In this document: positions 24,137 to 33,444 of the stretch, piece after piece
How positions within the stretch are numbered: the first letter of the stretch is position 1
Layout: every line of letters starts with the position of its first letter
From: Scatomonas sp963930955
GTDB taxonomy: Bacteria; Bacillota; Clostridia; Lachnospirales; Lachnospiraceae
Reading direction: 5' to 3'
Assembly (NCBI GenBank): GCA_963930955.1
Contig: OZ006967.1
Span: 1,674,001 to 1,738,000 of the forward strand
Length of the DNA: 64,000 nt
The notes under the pieces: generated by a model
Told to the model about the DNA's origin: nothing
Database searches by the model: none
What the model saw: the letters and a program-made list of their open reading frames with translations, nothing else
Program-made: the position numbers and the translations under genes

Positions 24137-26374
24137 ATGGAAGAGATTATCAGAACAGAATATTCGGAGCTGATGCAGAAGTCCTACATCGACTATGCCA
24201 TGAGCGTGATCATTGCCAGAGCCCTTCCTGACGTCCGGGACGGCCTGAAGCCGGTGCAGAGGCGGACCCTTTACGACATGCAGGAGCTGGGCATTTCCTA
24301 TGACCGGCCTTACCGGAAATGCGCCAGGATCGTGGGAGATACCATGGGTAAATACCATCCCCACGGAGACAGCTCCATCTACGAGGCTTTGGTGGTCATG
24401 GCCCAGGAGTTCAAAAAGGGCCAGCCCCTGGTGGACGGCCACGGAAACTTCGGCTCCATTGAGGGAGACGGGGCGGCGGCCATGCGTTACACCGAGGCAA
24501 GGCTCCAGAAGATCACCCAGGAGGTATACCTGAAGGATCTGGACAAGAATGTGGTGAATTTTGTCCCCAACTTTGACGAAACGGAGAAGGAGCCGGAGGT
24601 GCTGCCGGTGCGGATCCCAAATCTGCTGGTAAACGGGGCGGACGGCATTGCAGTGGGTATGGCTACCAGCATCCCGCCCCACAATCTGGGGGAGGTGGCG
24701 GAGGGAGTCATTGCCTATATGAAGGATCCGGATATTACCACGGAAGAGCTGATGCGGTATATCCAGGGGCCGGATTTCCCCACCGGAGGCATTGTGGTGA
24801 ACAAGGACGAGCTGCCGGCCATTTACGAGAGCGGCAGCGGCAAGATCCGCATCCGGGGAAAGGTGGAAGTGGAAAAGGGCAAAGGCGGCCGCCAGTATCT
24901 GGTGATCACCCAGATCCCCTACACCATGATCGGGGCTAACATCGGCAAGTTTCTAAACGATGTGGCGGAGCTGGTGGAGAGCAAAAAAACCCCGGACATC
25001 GTGGACATCTCCAATCAGTCCTCCAAAGAGGGGATCCGCATCGTCCTGGAGCTGAAGAAGGGAGCGGATCCGGAGCAGCTGACCAATCTGCTGTACAAGA
25101 AGACCCGGCTGGAGGATACCTTCGGCGTCAACATGCTAGCGGTGGCCAACGGCAGGCCGGAGACCCTGGGGCTGAAAAAGATCATCGAAAGCCATGTGGA
25201 TTTTCAGTTTGATCTCAACACCCGGAAATATCAGAGCCTGCTGGCCAAAGAGATGGAGAAAAAAGAAGTCCAGGAGGGACTGATCCGCGCCTGCGACTGC
25301 ATCGACCTGATCATCGAGATCCTTCGGGGCAGCCGCAGTCAGAAACAGGTAAAGGACTGCCTGACCATGGGCATCACCGAGGGCATCCGATTTAAGACCA
25401 AGACCAGTGAGCGGAACGCGAAAAAACTCTGCTTCACCCAGCGCCAGGCCACGGCCATTCTGGAAATGCGTCTGTACCGCCTCATCGGACTGGAGATCCA
25501 GGCTCTGGAGCAGGAGTACCAGGAAACCCTGGAAAAGATCCAGCGCTACGAGGATATTCTGAATAATTACGATTCCATGGCCCGGGTGATCATGGAGGAT
25601 CTGGCGAAGATCCGGGATGAGTACGGAAGAGAGCGCCGGACCAGCATCGAAAATGCGGAGGAGATCGTGCTGGAGGAGGCCAAGGTGCCGGAGATAGAGG
25701 TGGTCTTCCTTATGGACCGCTTCGGTTACGCCAGGACCGTGGACGTTTCTGTTTATGAGAGAAATCAGGAGGCGGCGGACAGCGAGAATAAATACGTGTT
25801 CCGCTGTATGAATACGGACCGGATCTGCGTGTTTACGGATACGGGCAAGATGCACAGCCTGAAAGTCCAGGATGTTCCCTACGGAAAATTCCGGGATAAG
25901 GGTACGCCGGTGGACAATCTCTGCAATTACAGCAGCGGGGAAGAACAGATTCTATTTGCGGGAGCCATGGCGGAATTAAAGAAGCAGAAGCTGGTTTTTG
26001 TCAGCAGAAGAGCCATGGTGAAGGTCGTGGACGGCGGAGAATTTGAGGTAACCAAGCGGACCATTGCCGCTACGAAACTGGCGGATGAGGAGGACCGTCT
26101 GGTGCTGGCCCATCCGGCGGATTCCTATGAGTATCTGGTACTTCAAAGCCAGGAGGGCTATTTCCTGCGTTTCCTGCTGGAGGAAGTGCCGGAAAAGAAA
26201 AAGGCCGCTTTGGGGGTCAGGGGTATGAAGCTTTCGGAATCCGATTGCCTGGAAGCCGCCTACCTGCTGGCTAACCGTATGGAATTTTCTGTTTCGTATA
26301 AAGAGAAGGAATTGGTATTAAATAAGATCAAGCTGGGAAAACGAGATGGAAAAGGAGTCAAAATAAGGAGGTAG
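24137..26374 (+). CDS. parC: Type IIA DNA topoisomerase subunit A (ParC-like)
   Basis: 745 residues. Breakage-reunion domain: YAMSVIIARALPDVRDGLKPVQRR, KCARIVGDTMGKYHPHGDSSIYEALV and AMRYTEARL, where Tyr is the DNA-linking residue. The quinolone-determining positions read Ser and Glu (HPHGDSSIYE), the susceptible-type pattern. The C-terminal beta-propeller is present but I see no QRRGGKG GyrA box, arguing for a ParC-type relaxing or decatenating enzyme. It follows parE by 12 bases in one operon. Confidence 0.9.
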   Translation: MEEIIRTEYSELMQKSYIDYAMSVIIARALPDVRDGLKPVQRRTLYDMQELGISYDRPYRKCARIVGDTMGKYHPHGDSSIYEALVVMAQEFKKGQPLVDGHGNFGSIEGDGAAAMRYTEARLQKITQEVYLKDLDKNVVNFVPNFDETEKEPEVLPVRIPNLLVNGADGIAVGMATSIPPHNLGEVAEGVIAYMKDPDITTEELMRYIQGPDFPTGGIVVNKDELPAIYESGSGKIRIRGKVEVEKGKGGRQYLVITQIPYTMIGANIGKFLNDVAELVESKKTPDIVDISNQSSKEGIRIVLELKKGADPEQLTNLLYKKTRLEDTFGVNMLAVANGRPETLGLKKIIESHVDFQFDLNTRKYQSLLAKEMEKKEVQEGLIRACDCIDLIIEILRGSRSQKQVKDCLTMGITEGIRFKTKTSERNAKKLCFTQRQATAILEMRLYRLIGLEIQALEQEYQETLEKIQRYEDILNNYDSMARVIMEDLAKIRDEYGRERRTSIENAEEIVLEEAKVPEIEVVFLMDRFGYARTVDVSVYERNQEAADSENKYVFRCMNTDRICVFTDTGKMHSLKVQDVPYGKFRDKGTPVDNLCNYSSGEEQILFAGAMAELKKQKLVFVSRRAMVKVVDGGEFEVTKRTIAATKLADEEDRLVLAHPADSYEYLVLQSQEGYFLRFLLEEVPEKKKAALGVRGMKLSESDCLEAAYLLANRMEFSVSYKEKELVLNKIKLGKRDGKGVKIRR

Positions 26375-26379
26375 TCAAA

Positions 26380-28059
26380 ATGGAAAAAAAGTGGTGGAAG
26401 GAAAGCGTAGTATATCAGATTTATCCCCGCAGCTTTAAGGACAGCAACGGAGACGGTATCGGAGATCTGAAGGGAATTACGGAAAAGATGGACTATCTGC
26501 AGGAGCTGGGGATCAATGTGATCTGGCTCTCCCCGGTGTACCAGTCTCCCAATACGGATAACGGGTACGATATCAGCGACTACCAGGCCATTATGGAGGA
26601 GTTCGGCACCATGGAGGATTTCGACCGGATGCTCCAGTCTGCCCATGACCACGGCATCCGTCTGGTGATGGATCTGGTGGTGAACCATACTTCCGACGAG
26701 CACCCCTGGTTTGTGGAGAGCCGCAAGTCCAAGGACAATCCCTACCGGGATTATTATATCTGGAGAGAGGGAAAGAAAGGGAAAGAGCCCAACAACTGGG
26801 GCTCCTGCTTCAGCGGCTCCGCCTGGAAGTACGATGCCGCCACGGATATGTATTACCTGCACCTGTTCGCGGAGAAGCAGCCGGATCTTAACTGGGACAA
26901 TCCAAAAGTGCGGCAGGAAGTGTTCCGGATGATGGACTGGTGGTGCCGGAAAGGCATCGATGGTTTCCGCATGGACGTTATCAGCATGATCTCCAAGGAT
27001 CCCGCTCTGCCGGACGGCCCGGTGAACGGCTCCGGCTACGGGGATTACGGCCCCTACGCCGTTAACGGCCCCCATGTCCATGAATATCTCCAGGAGATGA
27101 ACCGGGAAGTTCTGTCAAAGTACGACCTGATGACCGTAGGCGAGTGCTCCGGGGTCACCATTGAGGAAGCAAAAAAGTACGCCAGTCAGGACGGCAGGGA
27201 GCTGAATATGGTCTTCCAGTTTGAACACATGGATCTGGACGGGGGAGAGACCTTCAAGTGGAACGACCGGAAGATCGATCTGGTAGAACTGAAGCAGGTG
27301 CTGTCCAAGTGGCAGACGGAACTGGCGGGAAAAGCCTGGAACAGCCTGTTCTGGGACAATCACGATCAGCCCAGGATCGTCTCCCGGCTGGGAGACGACA
27401 GTACCCGGGAATACCGGGAGGCTTCCGCAAAAATGCTGGCCGCCTGTCTGCATATGATGCAGGGAACTCCTTATGTATATCAGGGAGAGGAACTGGGGAT
27501 GACCAATGTGCCTTTTAAAACGCTGGAGGATTTCCGGGATATTGAAAGCATCAACGCCTACCGGGAACTGACAGAGAGCGGACAGATCCAGCCGGAGGAT
27601 ATGATGCGCTTCCTGCGGTACAAGAGCCGTGACAACGCCAGGACTCCCATGCAGTGGGACGACAGCGAAAATGCCGGGTTTACCGGGGGAACCCCCTGGA
27701 TCATGGTGAATCCCAATTATAAGGAAATTAACGCAAAGGAACAGCTGGCCCGGCCGGATTCCGTTTTTCACTTTTACCAGAAGCTGATCCGGCTGAGAAA
27801 AGAGATGGAGATCATCCCTTACGGGTCATATGAACTGCTGCTGCCGGAGGACCCGGATCTGTACGTCTACACCCGGACCCTGGGAGAGCAGAAGCTGCTG
27901 GTGATCTGCAACTTCCGGAAGGAGGAGAAGGATTATATCCTTCCGGATGGGTTTGATCCGGAGAAGAGCCAGGTGCTGATCAGCAACTATGAGGATCGAA
28001 AGCCGGAGCGGGAGATGAAGCTGAAGGCTTATGAAACCCTGGTTCTTTTTCAGCAGTAA
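26380..28059 (+). CDS. GH13 oligo-1,6-glucosidase / alpha-glucosidase
   Basis: 559 residues, usual length for the GH13 oligo-1,6-glucosidase group. Conserved regions: VYQIYPRSFKDSNGDGIGDLKGI, DLVVNHTSDEHPWF, GFRMDVISMI with the nucleophilic Asp, TVGECSG with the acid Glu, and FWDNHDQPRIVSRLGDD with the third Asp. No signal peptide, so it acts on imported isomaltose- or maltose-type oligosaccharides in the cytoplasm. RBS AATAAGGAGG; it starts only 5 bases after parC, although the functions are unrelated. Confidence 0.93.
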   Translation: MEKKWWKESVVYQIYPRSFKDSNGDGIGDLKGITEKMDYLQELGINVIWLSPVYQSPNTDNGYDISDYQAIMEEFGTMEDFDRMLQSAHDHGIRLVMDLVVNHTSDEHPWFVESRKSKDNPYRDYYIWREGKKGKEPNNWGSCFSGSAWKYDAATDMYYLHLFAEKQPDLNWDNPKVRQEVFRMMDWWCRKGIDGFRMDVISMISKDPALPDGPVNGSGYGDYGPYAVNGPHVHEYLQEMNREVLSKYDLMTVGECSGVTIEEAKKYASQDGRELNMVFQFEHMDLDGGETFKWNDRKIDLVELKQVLSKWQTELAGKAWNSLFWDNHDQPRIVSRLGDDSTREYREASAKMLAACLHMMQGTPYVYQGEELGMTNVPFKTLEDFRDIESINAYRELTESGQIQPEDMMRFLRYKSRDNARTPMQWDDSENAGFTGGTPWIMVNPNYKEINAKEQLARPDSVFHFYQKLIRLRKEMEIIPYGSYELLLPEDPDLYVYTRTLGEQKLLVICNFRKEEKDYILPDGFDPEKSQVLISNYEDRKPEREMKLKAYETLVLFQQ

Positions 28060-28112
28060 AAACAGAGGCAGCAGACTGGGAAATGGGAACACTTCCGGGA
28101 GGAAAATCTGCT

Positions 28113-28589
28113 ATGCAGGAAAAAGTGCGTAAATTCCCCCTTCAGCTGGGAAAAGATCTGTGGCGGCTCAGGCTGCCCCTTTTCCTGGCGGCTATTTATT
28201 TGACATGCACAGGTCTTGGATTGGGAAACGTCTGTATTTTTCAGATCCTTACGGGATTTCCCTGCCCGGGCTGCGGCCTGACCCGAGCCGGGATTCTGGT
28301 TCTTACAGGGCAATGGGCGCAGGCGGCCAGAATGAATTTTTCAATTTATCTGTGGATATTTTTTCTCTTGTATCTGCTGGCAGCCAGGTATTTTTTTCCG
28401 CAGTTACAGAGAAAATTAACAGGTGTTCTGATTGTGACCTGTATATTTACCATTTTCTATTATACAGCCCGGATGCTTCTGGTTTTTCCGGATCCGCCGC
28501 TGGCTTATGAAACAAAGAATCTTTTAAATGTTTTTAGCGTCAGTGTACAAGGGAGCGTGTTGCCCCTTGTATACTGCCGCTGTGCATAG
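28113..28589 (+). CDS. DUF2752 membrane protein with repeat-derived C-terminus
   Basis: 158 residues from the ATG at 28113 (GGGAGG 9 bases upstream), chosen over an ATG at 28083 without a site. Three hydrophobic helices and the DUF2752 signature GFPCPGCGLTRAGI near residues 46-59. The last 18 codons, after KNLLNVF, are encoded by a 48-bp fragment of the local repeat family (28535-28582), so the natural end has been replaced or extended. Function unknown. Confidence 0.8.
   Translation: MQEKVRKFPLQLGKDLWRLRLPLFLAAIYLTCTGLGLGNVCIFQILTGFPCPGCGLTRAGILVLTGQWAQAARMNFSIYLWIFFLLYLLAARYFFPQLQRKLTGVLIVTCIFTIFYYTARMLLVFPDPPLAYETKNLLNVFSVSVQGSVLPLVYCRCA
28535..28582 (+). repeat. 48-bp internally deleted copy of the 279-bp repeat
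   Basis: Begins TAGCGTCAGTGTACAAGG like the left end of the full repeats, then GAGCGTGTTGCCCCTTGTA as in their right end, finishing degenerate as TACTGCCGCTG. The join removes about 230 bp including both internal hairpins. It lies inside the 3' end of the DUF2752 gene. Confidence 0.8.
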
Positions 28590-28627
28590 ATGAAGAGAGA
28601 ATTTTGAAACGGAGGGAGAAAAAGATT

Positions 28628-29056
28628 ATGAAATGTCCAAAGTGTCACAGGGAAACAAACGGAAAATTCTGCGAATACTGCGGGACTTTGCTTTCGCAGG
28701 AGGAACAGACTCAGAACAGCTATCAAAAGCAGGAATCAAGAAATAACGGAAATCCGTACTCGGGGGGAGCCCAAACCGGTTATCAGCAGCCCTATCCGCC
28801 CCAGGATGAAGATATGCTTCCGCCCCAGTATAAACCAATCAGCATGTGGGGGTATTTCGGATACCAGCTGCTGTTTTCTATTCCCTGCGTCGGCCTGATC
28901 CTTTTACTGGTCTTTTCTTTTGGAGGCACGCAGAATGTAAATCTGAAGAATTTTGCCAGATCTTATTTTTGCTTTCTGATCATTTTAGCCATTGTTTTTG
29001 GTATTCTGACCGTCACCGGTTCCATCGCCGGCATTATAGCGGCTGTGATTCCCTGA
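28628..29056 (+). CDS. Zinc-ribbon membrane protein
   Basis: 142 residues from the ATG at 28628 behind GGAGGGAG. N-terminal zinc ribbon CPKCHRETNGKFCEYCG (CxxC...CxxC), a Gln/Tyr/Pro-rich linker to residue about 75, then two hydrophobic helices (about 77-103 and 112-140). It is one of four similar proteins in the window (also 29188, 40816, 42469). Topology suggests the ribbon faces the cytoplasm. Function unknown. Confidence 0.78.
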   Translation: MKCPKCHRETNGKFCEYCGTLLSQEEQTQNSYQKQESRNNGNPYSGGAQTGYQQPYPPQDEDMLPPQYKPISMWGYFGYQLLFSIPCVGLILLLVFSFGGTQNVNLKNFARSYFCFLIILAIVFGILTVTGSIAGIIAAVIP

Positions 29057-29071
29057 AAAAAAGCCGGGGGT

Positions 29072-29094
29072 TAGCGTCAGTGTACACTCTGCTA
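29072..29094. repeat. 23-bp palindrome, collapsed form of the 279-bp repeat
   Basis: TAGCGTCAGTGTACACT followed by CTGCTA: the two repeat ends joined at GTAC, like 10241-10264, with a one-base loss in the right half. Located between two zinc-ribbon genes. Confidence 0.65.
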
Positions 29095-29123
29095 AAGAAC
29101 AAAATAAAGGAAACATATTTTTC

Positions 29124-29152
29124 TTGCAATTTAAAAGCAAGGCATGCATAAT
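29124..29152 (+). promoter_or_regulatory. Promoter for the second zinc-ribbon gene
   Basis: TTGCAA (29124-29129), 17-base spacer, CATAAT (29147-29152), 35 bases upstream of the ATG at 29188. Confidence 0.65.
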
Positions 29153-29187
29153 GATAGACAACGAAAGAAAACAGGAGGAGACAGGTT

Positions 29188-29931
29188 ATGTTCTGTAAAA
29201 AGTGTGGATCGGAAATCCCCGTCAACGCGTCTTTCTGCCCGAAGTGCGGGACGCCGGTCAGTCAGAATGTAAATCGTAATATTTATCAGAACCCTGCCGG
29301 CAGCCAGAATTTTAACTGGGCAGGCGGTGTTCCGTACCCGGGGGGAACAGACTATCAGAGCAGCGGTATACCCATGCAGTGGTATGGGTTTGTGACAAGA
29401 TTGGGTCTTTTTGGCGCCGCCATCGTCTATCTGGTGTTTGCTGTCCGTACAATGCTGGGATCCGCGTATCTGGCTCAGACAATCAGCTACATAAAAAAAG
29501 TGGCAGGCGCCTTTGGAGATCTGGGAAGTCTTCTGGGGGATCTGGCATCGGAACTGGCCGGGCTGCGGGAGGAATATTCCGTAAAAGAAATCTGGGAAGA
29601 ATCCGGAGCCTTGCAGGCAGTAGATATTTTTATGATTATCGCCTGGCTTGCCATGATCGTTTTTGCCATTCTGGTCAGACAGCAGCTGGTGCAGTATAAG
29701 AGAAACGCGCCCAGAAATCTGCTGGTGCTGATCGCTGGAAGCGGGGTTCTTTATTTTCTGCATTCCCTGCTGAGACAGCTGATTTTCGGCGGACTGCTGA
29801 AGGAGGAAATGGGATACACCGCAGGGATTAATTTTATGGTACTGCCGGTCATAGGGCTGATAGGAGCAGCAGTGGCCGCATATCTGAATTATATGTATTT
29901 CTCTAAAAGAGCGGCCCTGTTCCGCAATTGA
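29188..29931 (+). CDS. Zinc-ribbon membrane protein with four helices
   Basis: 247 residues. Zinc ribbon MFCKKCGSEIPVNASFCPKCG at the N-terminus, a short Asn/Gln/Gly-rich linker, then hydrophobic helices near residues 68-95, 148-168, 182-195 and 215-238, with an amphipathic helical stretch IKKVAGAFGDLGSLLGDLASELAG between. RBS GGAGGAGACAGG. Family unknown to me beyond the ribbon; may sense or scaffold at the membrane. Ends before a terminator at 29987. Confidence 0.75.
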   Translation: MFCKKCGSEIPVNASFCPKCGTPVSQNVNRNIYQNPAGSQNFNWAGGVPYPGGTDYQSSGIPMQWYGFVTRLGLFGAAIVYLVFAVRTMLGSAYLAQTISYIKKVAGAFGDLGSLLGDLASELAGLREEYSVKEIWEESGALQAVDIFMIIAWLAMIVFAILVRQQLVQYKRNAPRNLLVLIAGSGVLYFLHSLLRQLIFGGLLKEEMGYTAGINFMVLPVIGLIGAAVAAYLNYMYFSKRAALFRN

Positions 29932-29986
29932 TTCTGTCCGTATTTTGAAAAAAATCATTTTGAAGATTTTAAGAAATCATATGCCG

Positions 29987-30015
29987 GAGACTGTCCTGTG
30001 GGCAGTCTCTGTTTT
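29987..30015 (+). terminator. Intrinsic terminator after the zinc-ribbon gene
   Basis: Arms GAGACTG (29987-29993) and CAGTCTC (30003-30009) followed by TGTTTT. Confidence 0.65.
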
Positions 30016-30035
30016 ATCAGCAGGAGGAATAAAAG

Positions 30036-30830
30036 TTGGAGATACAGGTTTTAATGGAAAATATTCCCTCCGCGCCGGAATTTTCCGCGGAGCATGGGTT
30101 GAGCCTTTGGATTGAAACCCCGGGCTGCCGGCTGTTGTTTGATACAGGTCAGTCGGAGCAGTTTGCCGCAAATGCGGAAAAAATGGGGATCGACCTGGGA
30201 GAGGCGGAACTTGCAGTTCTTTCCCACGGCCATTACGACCACGGGGGAGGATTAAAAAAATTTCTGGCCTTAAATCGGAAAGCGCCGGTATATATCAGTT
30301 CTTATGCCTTTGAACCGCATTTTAACAGCATCAGCGGAAAGAATATCGGCATAGATCCGGAACTGAAAAACTGCGGAAGGCTGGTTTGGGTCAGCGAACT
30401 CAGAAGCCTGAAAGAAGGAATGGAACTATATCCCAGCACAATGTTTCAGCCCACAGTACCCATAGATTCCAGCGGACTTACGGTTTTCCGGGATGGCCAA
30501 TGGATGGCTGAAGATTTCCGTCATGAGCAGTATCTGCTGATCCGGGAAAAGGGCAAACGGATCCTCATCAGCGGCTGTTCCCACGCAGGTATTCTGAATA
30601 TTGCGGAATGGCTGAAGCCGGATGTCCTGGTGGGGGGATTTCACCTGAAGCATCTGGATCCGGATGGAAAAGGAAAAGCTGTTCTGGAGCAGATGGCAGA
30701 GAAGCTTAAGACATACCAGACAGTCTACTATACCTGCCACTGTACCGGAACAGCCCAGTATCAGTTTTTGAAAGAAAGAATGGGGGAGCAGCTTCATTAT
30801 CTGTCCTCCGGAACAGAACTTATTCTGTAA
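30036..30830 (+). CDS. Metallo-beta-lactamase-fold hydrolase
   Basis: 264 residues starting at TTG 30036, supported by AGGAGG 8 bases upstream. Metal ligands LSHGHYDHGGGL (HxHxDH, about residues 66-73), SGCSHAGILN (about 180-186) and the C-terminal YYTCHCTGTAQY. This arrangement matches the subgroup that includes the archaeal dihydropterin-ribofuranosyl-aminobenzene-phosphate synthase-like proteins; the actual substrate in Firmicutes is unclear. Its last 11 bases overlap the end of the convergent ATP-grasp gene. Confidence 0.85.
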   Translation: MEIQVLMENIPSAPEFSAEHGLSLWIETPGCRLLFDTGQSEQFAANAEKMGIDLGEAELAVLSHGHYDHGGGLKKFLALNRKAPVYISSYAFEPHFNSISGKNIGIDPELKNCGRLVWVSELRSLKEGMELYPSTMFQPTVPIDSSGLTVFRDGQWMAEDFRHEQYLLIREKGKRILISGCSHAGILNIAEWLKPDVLVGGFHLKHLDPDGKGKAVLEQMAEKLKTYQTVYYTCHCTGTAQYQFLKERMGEQLHYLSSGTELIL

Positions 30831-32142
30831 GAACCAGAGAAGGAACTGCTTTTTCGTTGTATTGACTGGAAATAATGCCTCCATCGGAAAGACGGGAGTA
30901 GACCCCGGCAAAATGTCCATTGTAAACGAAAAGGCCGGACATGTTGGTATAGGGTTTAAATTCTGCAGGCTCTTCGATAAAGCAGATATTTTCCGTGCGG
31001 AAGGGCGGACAGTATTCCTGATAGATATAATTCCGGTTTATGGAGGCGTCCAGGTGCTGTTTCCATTCCGCAGCTGTGCAGTCGCAGCCCGCCCAGACGC
31101 CCCGGGAGCCATAGGAGTCCAGGGGCTTTATAAGCCAGCGGTCTTTTTCACGGAGGAGCAGGGAGGGGTCCGCGCTCCCTTCCGCCAGCAGATCCGTGTA
31201 GGGAATATGGGCCCTTACAAAGTCCCTTTCCAGAGGAGTCAAAAGGGAAAGTGTTGGTTCTTCCCGGAGCATTTTAAACAGCCATTTGTTGTGGATGATC
31301 TGGGTTTGAAAAGCTCCGATCAGACAGACATCCTGTTTTTTTACAGCCTGCAGGAAAGGCTGGACTTCCTTGGCCCGGGCCATTACATCCGTTGTCACGG
31401 CACGGCGGTAAACCACATCAATGGGACGGCCTTCCGGAGAAAGAAGCTGCCGGTTTTTATAAGAAAGCTGGGTGATCTCCGCGATCTCGCAGGAGACCCC
31501 GGCTTTTTCAAATCGTTTCTGAAACTCCTGAAATTCAGTAATGGAGGCGTTTTCCAGAAAATCCACAATCGCTACATGAGGGCTTTCTACCCGCTTTTCA
31601 TAAGTGCGGTAGATGGAAAGGAAGGTCTGTACCCAGGAGTCATAGAGCTCAAAGGAAGAAAATTTATGGCGCTGTTTCATAATCTGATGCGCAGGATTCC
31701 TTGCCAGCGCCTGGTTCAGCACATAATCTTCATTCATGGCGCTGGTTCCGTCCGTGTTGATCTCGCAGAATTTAAAATCTCCGGTTTCTTCATTATAAAA
31801 AATATCAAACCGGGCGATAGGAAGAAGACTGTCATAACCGCAGGGGATCAGGATCAGCTCTTCCAGCTCTTTGGAGAAAGGGAAAAGCCTTCGGTATTCT
31901 GGATTTTTCAGATATTCACGAAGTACTTTCAAAAAGATGTTATAAGTAATTTCTACAATTTCCTCAAAATTCCGGATTACTTCCGGGGTAAATACCTTAG
32001 GAATCTGGAGGGTGCGGACACAGCGGCCGTGGTAGGCTACGGAAGAGTGGAGAAGATAGTCTCGGGTTTCCCAGGCTGCGGCCCTGTTTTTTTCAAAATT
32101 CTGCTGAATGATTGTCTGATATTCTCTGTGTATAGATTTCAT
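30820..32142 (-). CDS. ATP-grasp ligase of the glutathionylspermidine-synthase type
   Basis: 440 residues. Features of the circularly permuted, glutathionylspermidine-synthase-like ATP-grasp fold: RFDIFYNEETGDFKFCEINTDGTSAMNED (about residues 110-138; key CEINTDG), WLIKPLDSYGSRGV lysine-glycine loop (about 340-353) and IYQEYCPPF. These enzymes join a carboxylate, activated as acyl phosphate, to an amine. It overlaps the upstream glutamate-cysteine-ligase-like gene by 50 bases, so the two are strongly coupled and may make a gamma-glutamyl peptide or conjugate. Exact acceptor unknown; a glutathione synthetase role is possible. Confidence 0.78.
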   Translation of the reverse strand: MKSIHREYQTIIQQNFEKNRAAAWETRDYLLHSSVAYHGRCVRTLQIPKVFTPEVIRNFEEIVEITYNIFLKVLREYLKNPEYRRLFPFSKELEELILIPCGYDSLLPIARFDIFYNEETGDFKFCEINTDGTSAMNEDYVLNQALARNPAHQIMKQRHKFSSFELYDSWVQTFLSIYRTYEKRVESPHVAIVDFLENASITEFQEFQKRFEKAGVSCEIAEITQLSYKNRQLLSPEGRPIDVVYRRAVTTDVMARAKEVQPFLQAVKKQDVCLIGAFQTQIIHNKWLFKMLREEPTLSLLTPLERDFVRAHIPYTDLLAEGSADPSLLLREKDRWLIKPLDSYGSRGVWAGCDCTAAEWKQHLDASINRNYIYQEYCPPFRTENICFIEEPAEFKPYTNMSGLFVYNGHFAGVYSRLSDGGIISSQYNEKAVPSLVLTE

Positions 32143-33373
32143 AATACTCCTTTTTTAAAGTGGTTTTTTTGAAAAGGATTCTGCGGAAGGGGAGCAGATA
32201 AATCCGCTCGCTGTCCTCCAGGTAAGATGCAGCCAGATCCAGCAGATCCTCCAGAAAATCTCCGGCTTTTCTGCCATAGATCAGGCCTTCCAACCCCTGC
32301 TCCCCAAGGGAACGCTCAGAGGAGCGGATCGCTTCTTCGGAAGCCGGATACTGCTCCAGCAGCTGACCTAAAGCCGAACTGTTGAAAAAAATCCCTTTTA
32401 TGAGAGCCAGGTAGGCCATTATATATTCAAAAGGCATGCTGTCTGCGCCTCGGATTTCTATATAATGTTTCAGCCGTACATCCAGAAAAGTCATGGAAAG
32501 GATATGTTCGATATCCTTGCGGGTGAGAACACGGTTTTTATACAGCTCCGAAACCCTGCGGTTTCCGGTGTACTCCTGGCCGGAAGAGCCGGGAAGAAAA
32601 ATCGGGGGAAGATTCCACAGGTATTCTCCATAAGAGCGAAAACCGAAGGATTCCTCAAAAAGACCGGGAATGATCCCGCATCTGCAGGGGTCCACATGGT
32701 TCCAGATGTAGGTGCGTGCCAGGTTGCTTTCATAGGGCCTGCCCCGGAATACGGGTGTATTATCCGTCAGCAGTTTCAGAGCCGGCATCAGAAGATAGGC
32801 GCCCTGGTATTTCCGGCGGAAATCCTCCTCACAGCAGTAGTCAATAGAAACCTGGGTAGCGGCAGTGCCCCGCATCATATCTCTGCCGCAGGTACCGGAA
32901 GTCTGGAAATAGGCATCCATGTATTTATACCTTTTTTTGGGAATCAGAGGAAGATCTTCTGCTTTGTCCCGGGGCAGATATCCCAGTACGGCCAGGCGGC
33001 AGCGATACCGGTCCAGGAAAGGACGGATCTGCCGCAGAAAACTTTCATAGATACGCTGAATGGTCTGAAGATTTTCTTTTGGAACGATACTTACCTCCAG
33101 CTGCCCGGAAGGTTCCAGACTGATGGAATAATCGTTATTATAAAGACCCAGGAGATTGTTCCCTTCCCGGTACTGGCCGGGATAAAAAGGAGCCAGTGCC
33201 TGCAGCAGATCCGCCGTTCCCTGTGTCTCATAATAGGTGACGGCTTTCAGAGAATCCTGGCGGACAATAAAATGCTCAATTTCCAGTCCCAGTTTCTGTA
33301 TGCAATTCCACTTGCATCCCTCCTGAAAATATTGTACGAAAAGATCCAGATTCTTTTCCTTGGAAGAATTCAT
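32093..33373 (-). CDS. Glutamate-cysteine ligase-like (GCS2 family) enzyme
   Basis: 426 residues from the ATG at 33373 (AGGAG 9 bases upstream). The open frame extends further but would read through the complement of tRNA-Thr, so that part is rejected. GCS2 features: LGLEIEHFIV near residue 30, LEPSGQLEVSI near 85, AATQVSIDY, and SYGEYLWNLPPIFL near 250, in family order. The family forms gamma-glutamyl-cysteine or related gamma-glutamyl amides from Glu and ATP. With the downstream ATP-grasp it makes a two-step peptide pathway. Substrate specificity is not readable. Confidence 0.8.
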   Translation of the reverse strand: MNSSKEKNLDLFVQYFQEGCKWNCIQKLGLEIEHFIVRQDSLKAVTYYETQGTADLLQALAPFYPGQYREGNNLLGLYNNDYSISLEPSGQLEVSIVPKENLQTIQRIYESFLRQIRPFLDRYRCRLAVLGYLPRDKAEDLPLIPKKRYKYMDAYFQTSGTCGRDMMRGTAATQVSIDYCCEEDFRRKYQGAYLLMPALKLLTDNTPVFRGRPYESNLARTYIWNHVDPCRCGIIPGLFEESFGFRSYGEYLWNLPPIFLPGSSGQEYTGNRRVSELYKNRVLTRKDIEHILSMTFLDVRLKHYIEIRGADSMPFEYIMAYLALIKGIFFNSSALGQLLEQYPASEEAIRSSERSLGEQGLEGLIYGRKAGDFLEDLLDLAASYLEDSERIYLLPFRRILFKKTTLKKEYYEIYTQRISDNHSAEF

Positions 33374-33444
33374 AAGTCTAAACTCCTGTCTGTCCATCTG
33401 CCGCGGGAAGGAAAACTCCCGGGGCAAAAAAATATATTTTGTGG

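Noticed and set aside
22175..24682. 835-codon open frame antisense to the topoisomerase genes
   Set aside because: It mirrors parE and the start of parC, whose sense frames have full family motifs; GC-rich third positions open the opposite frame.
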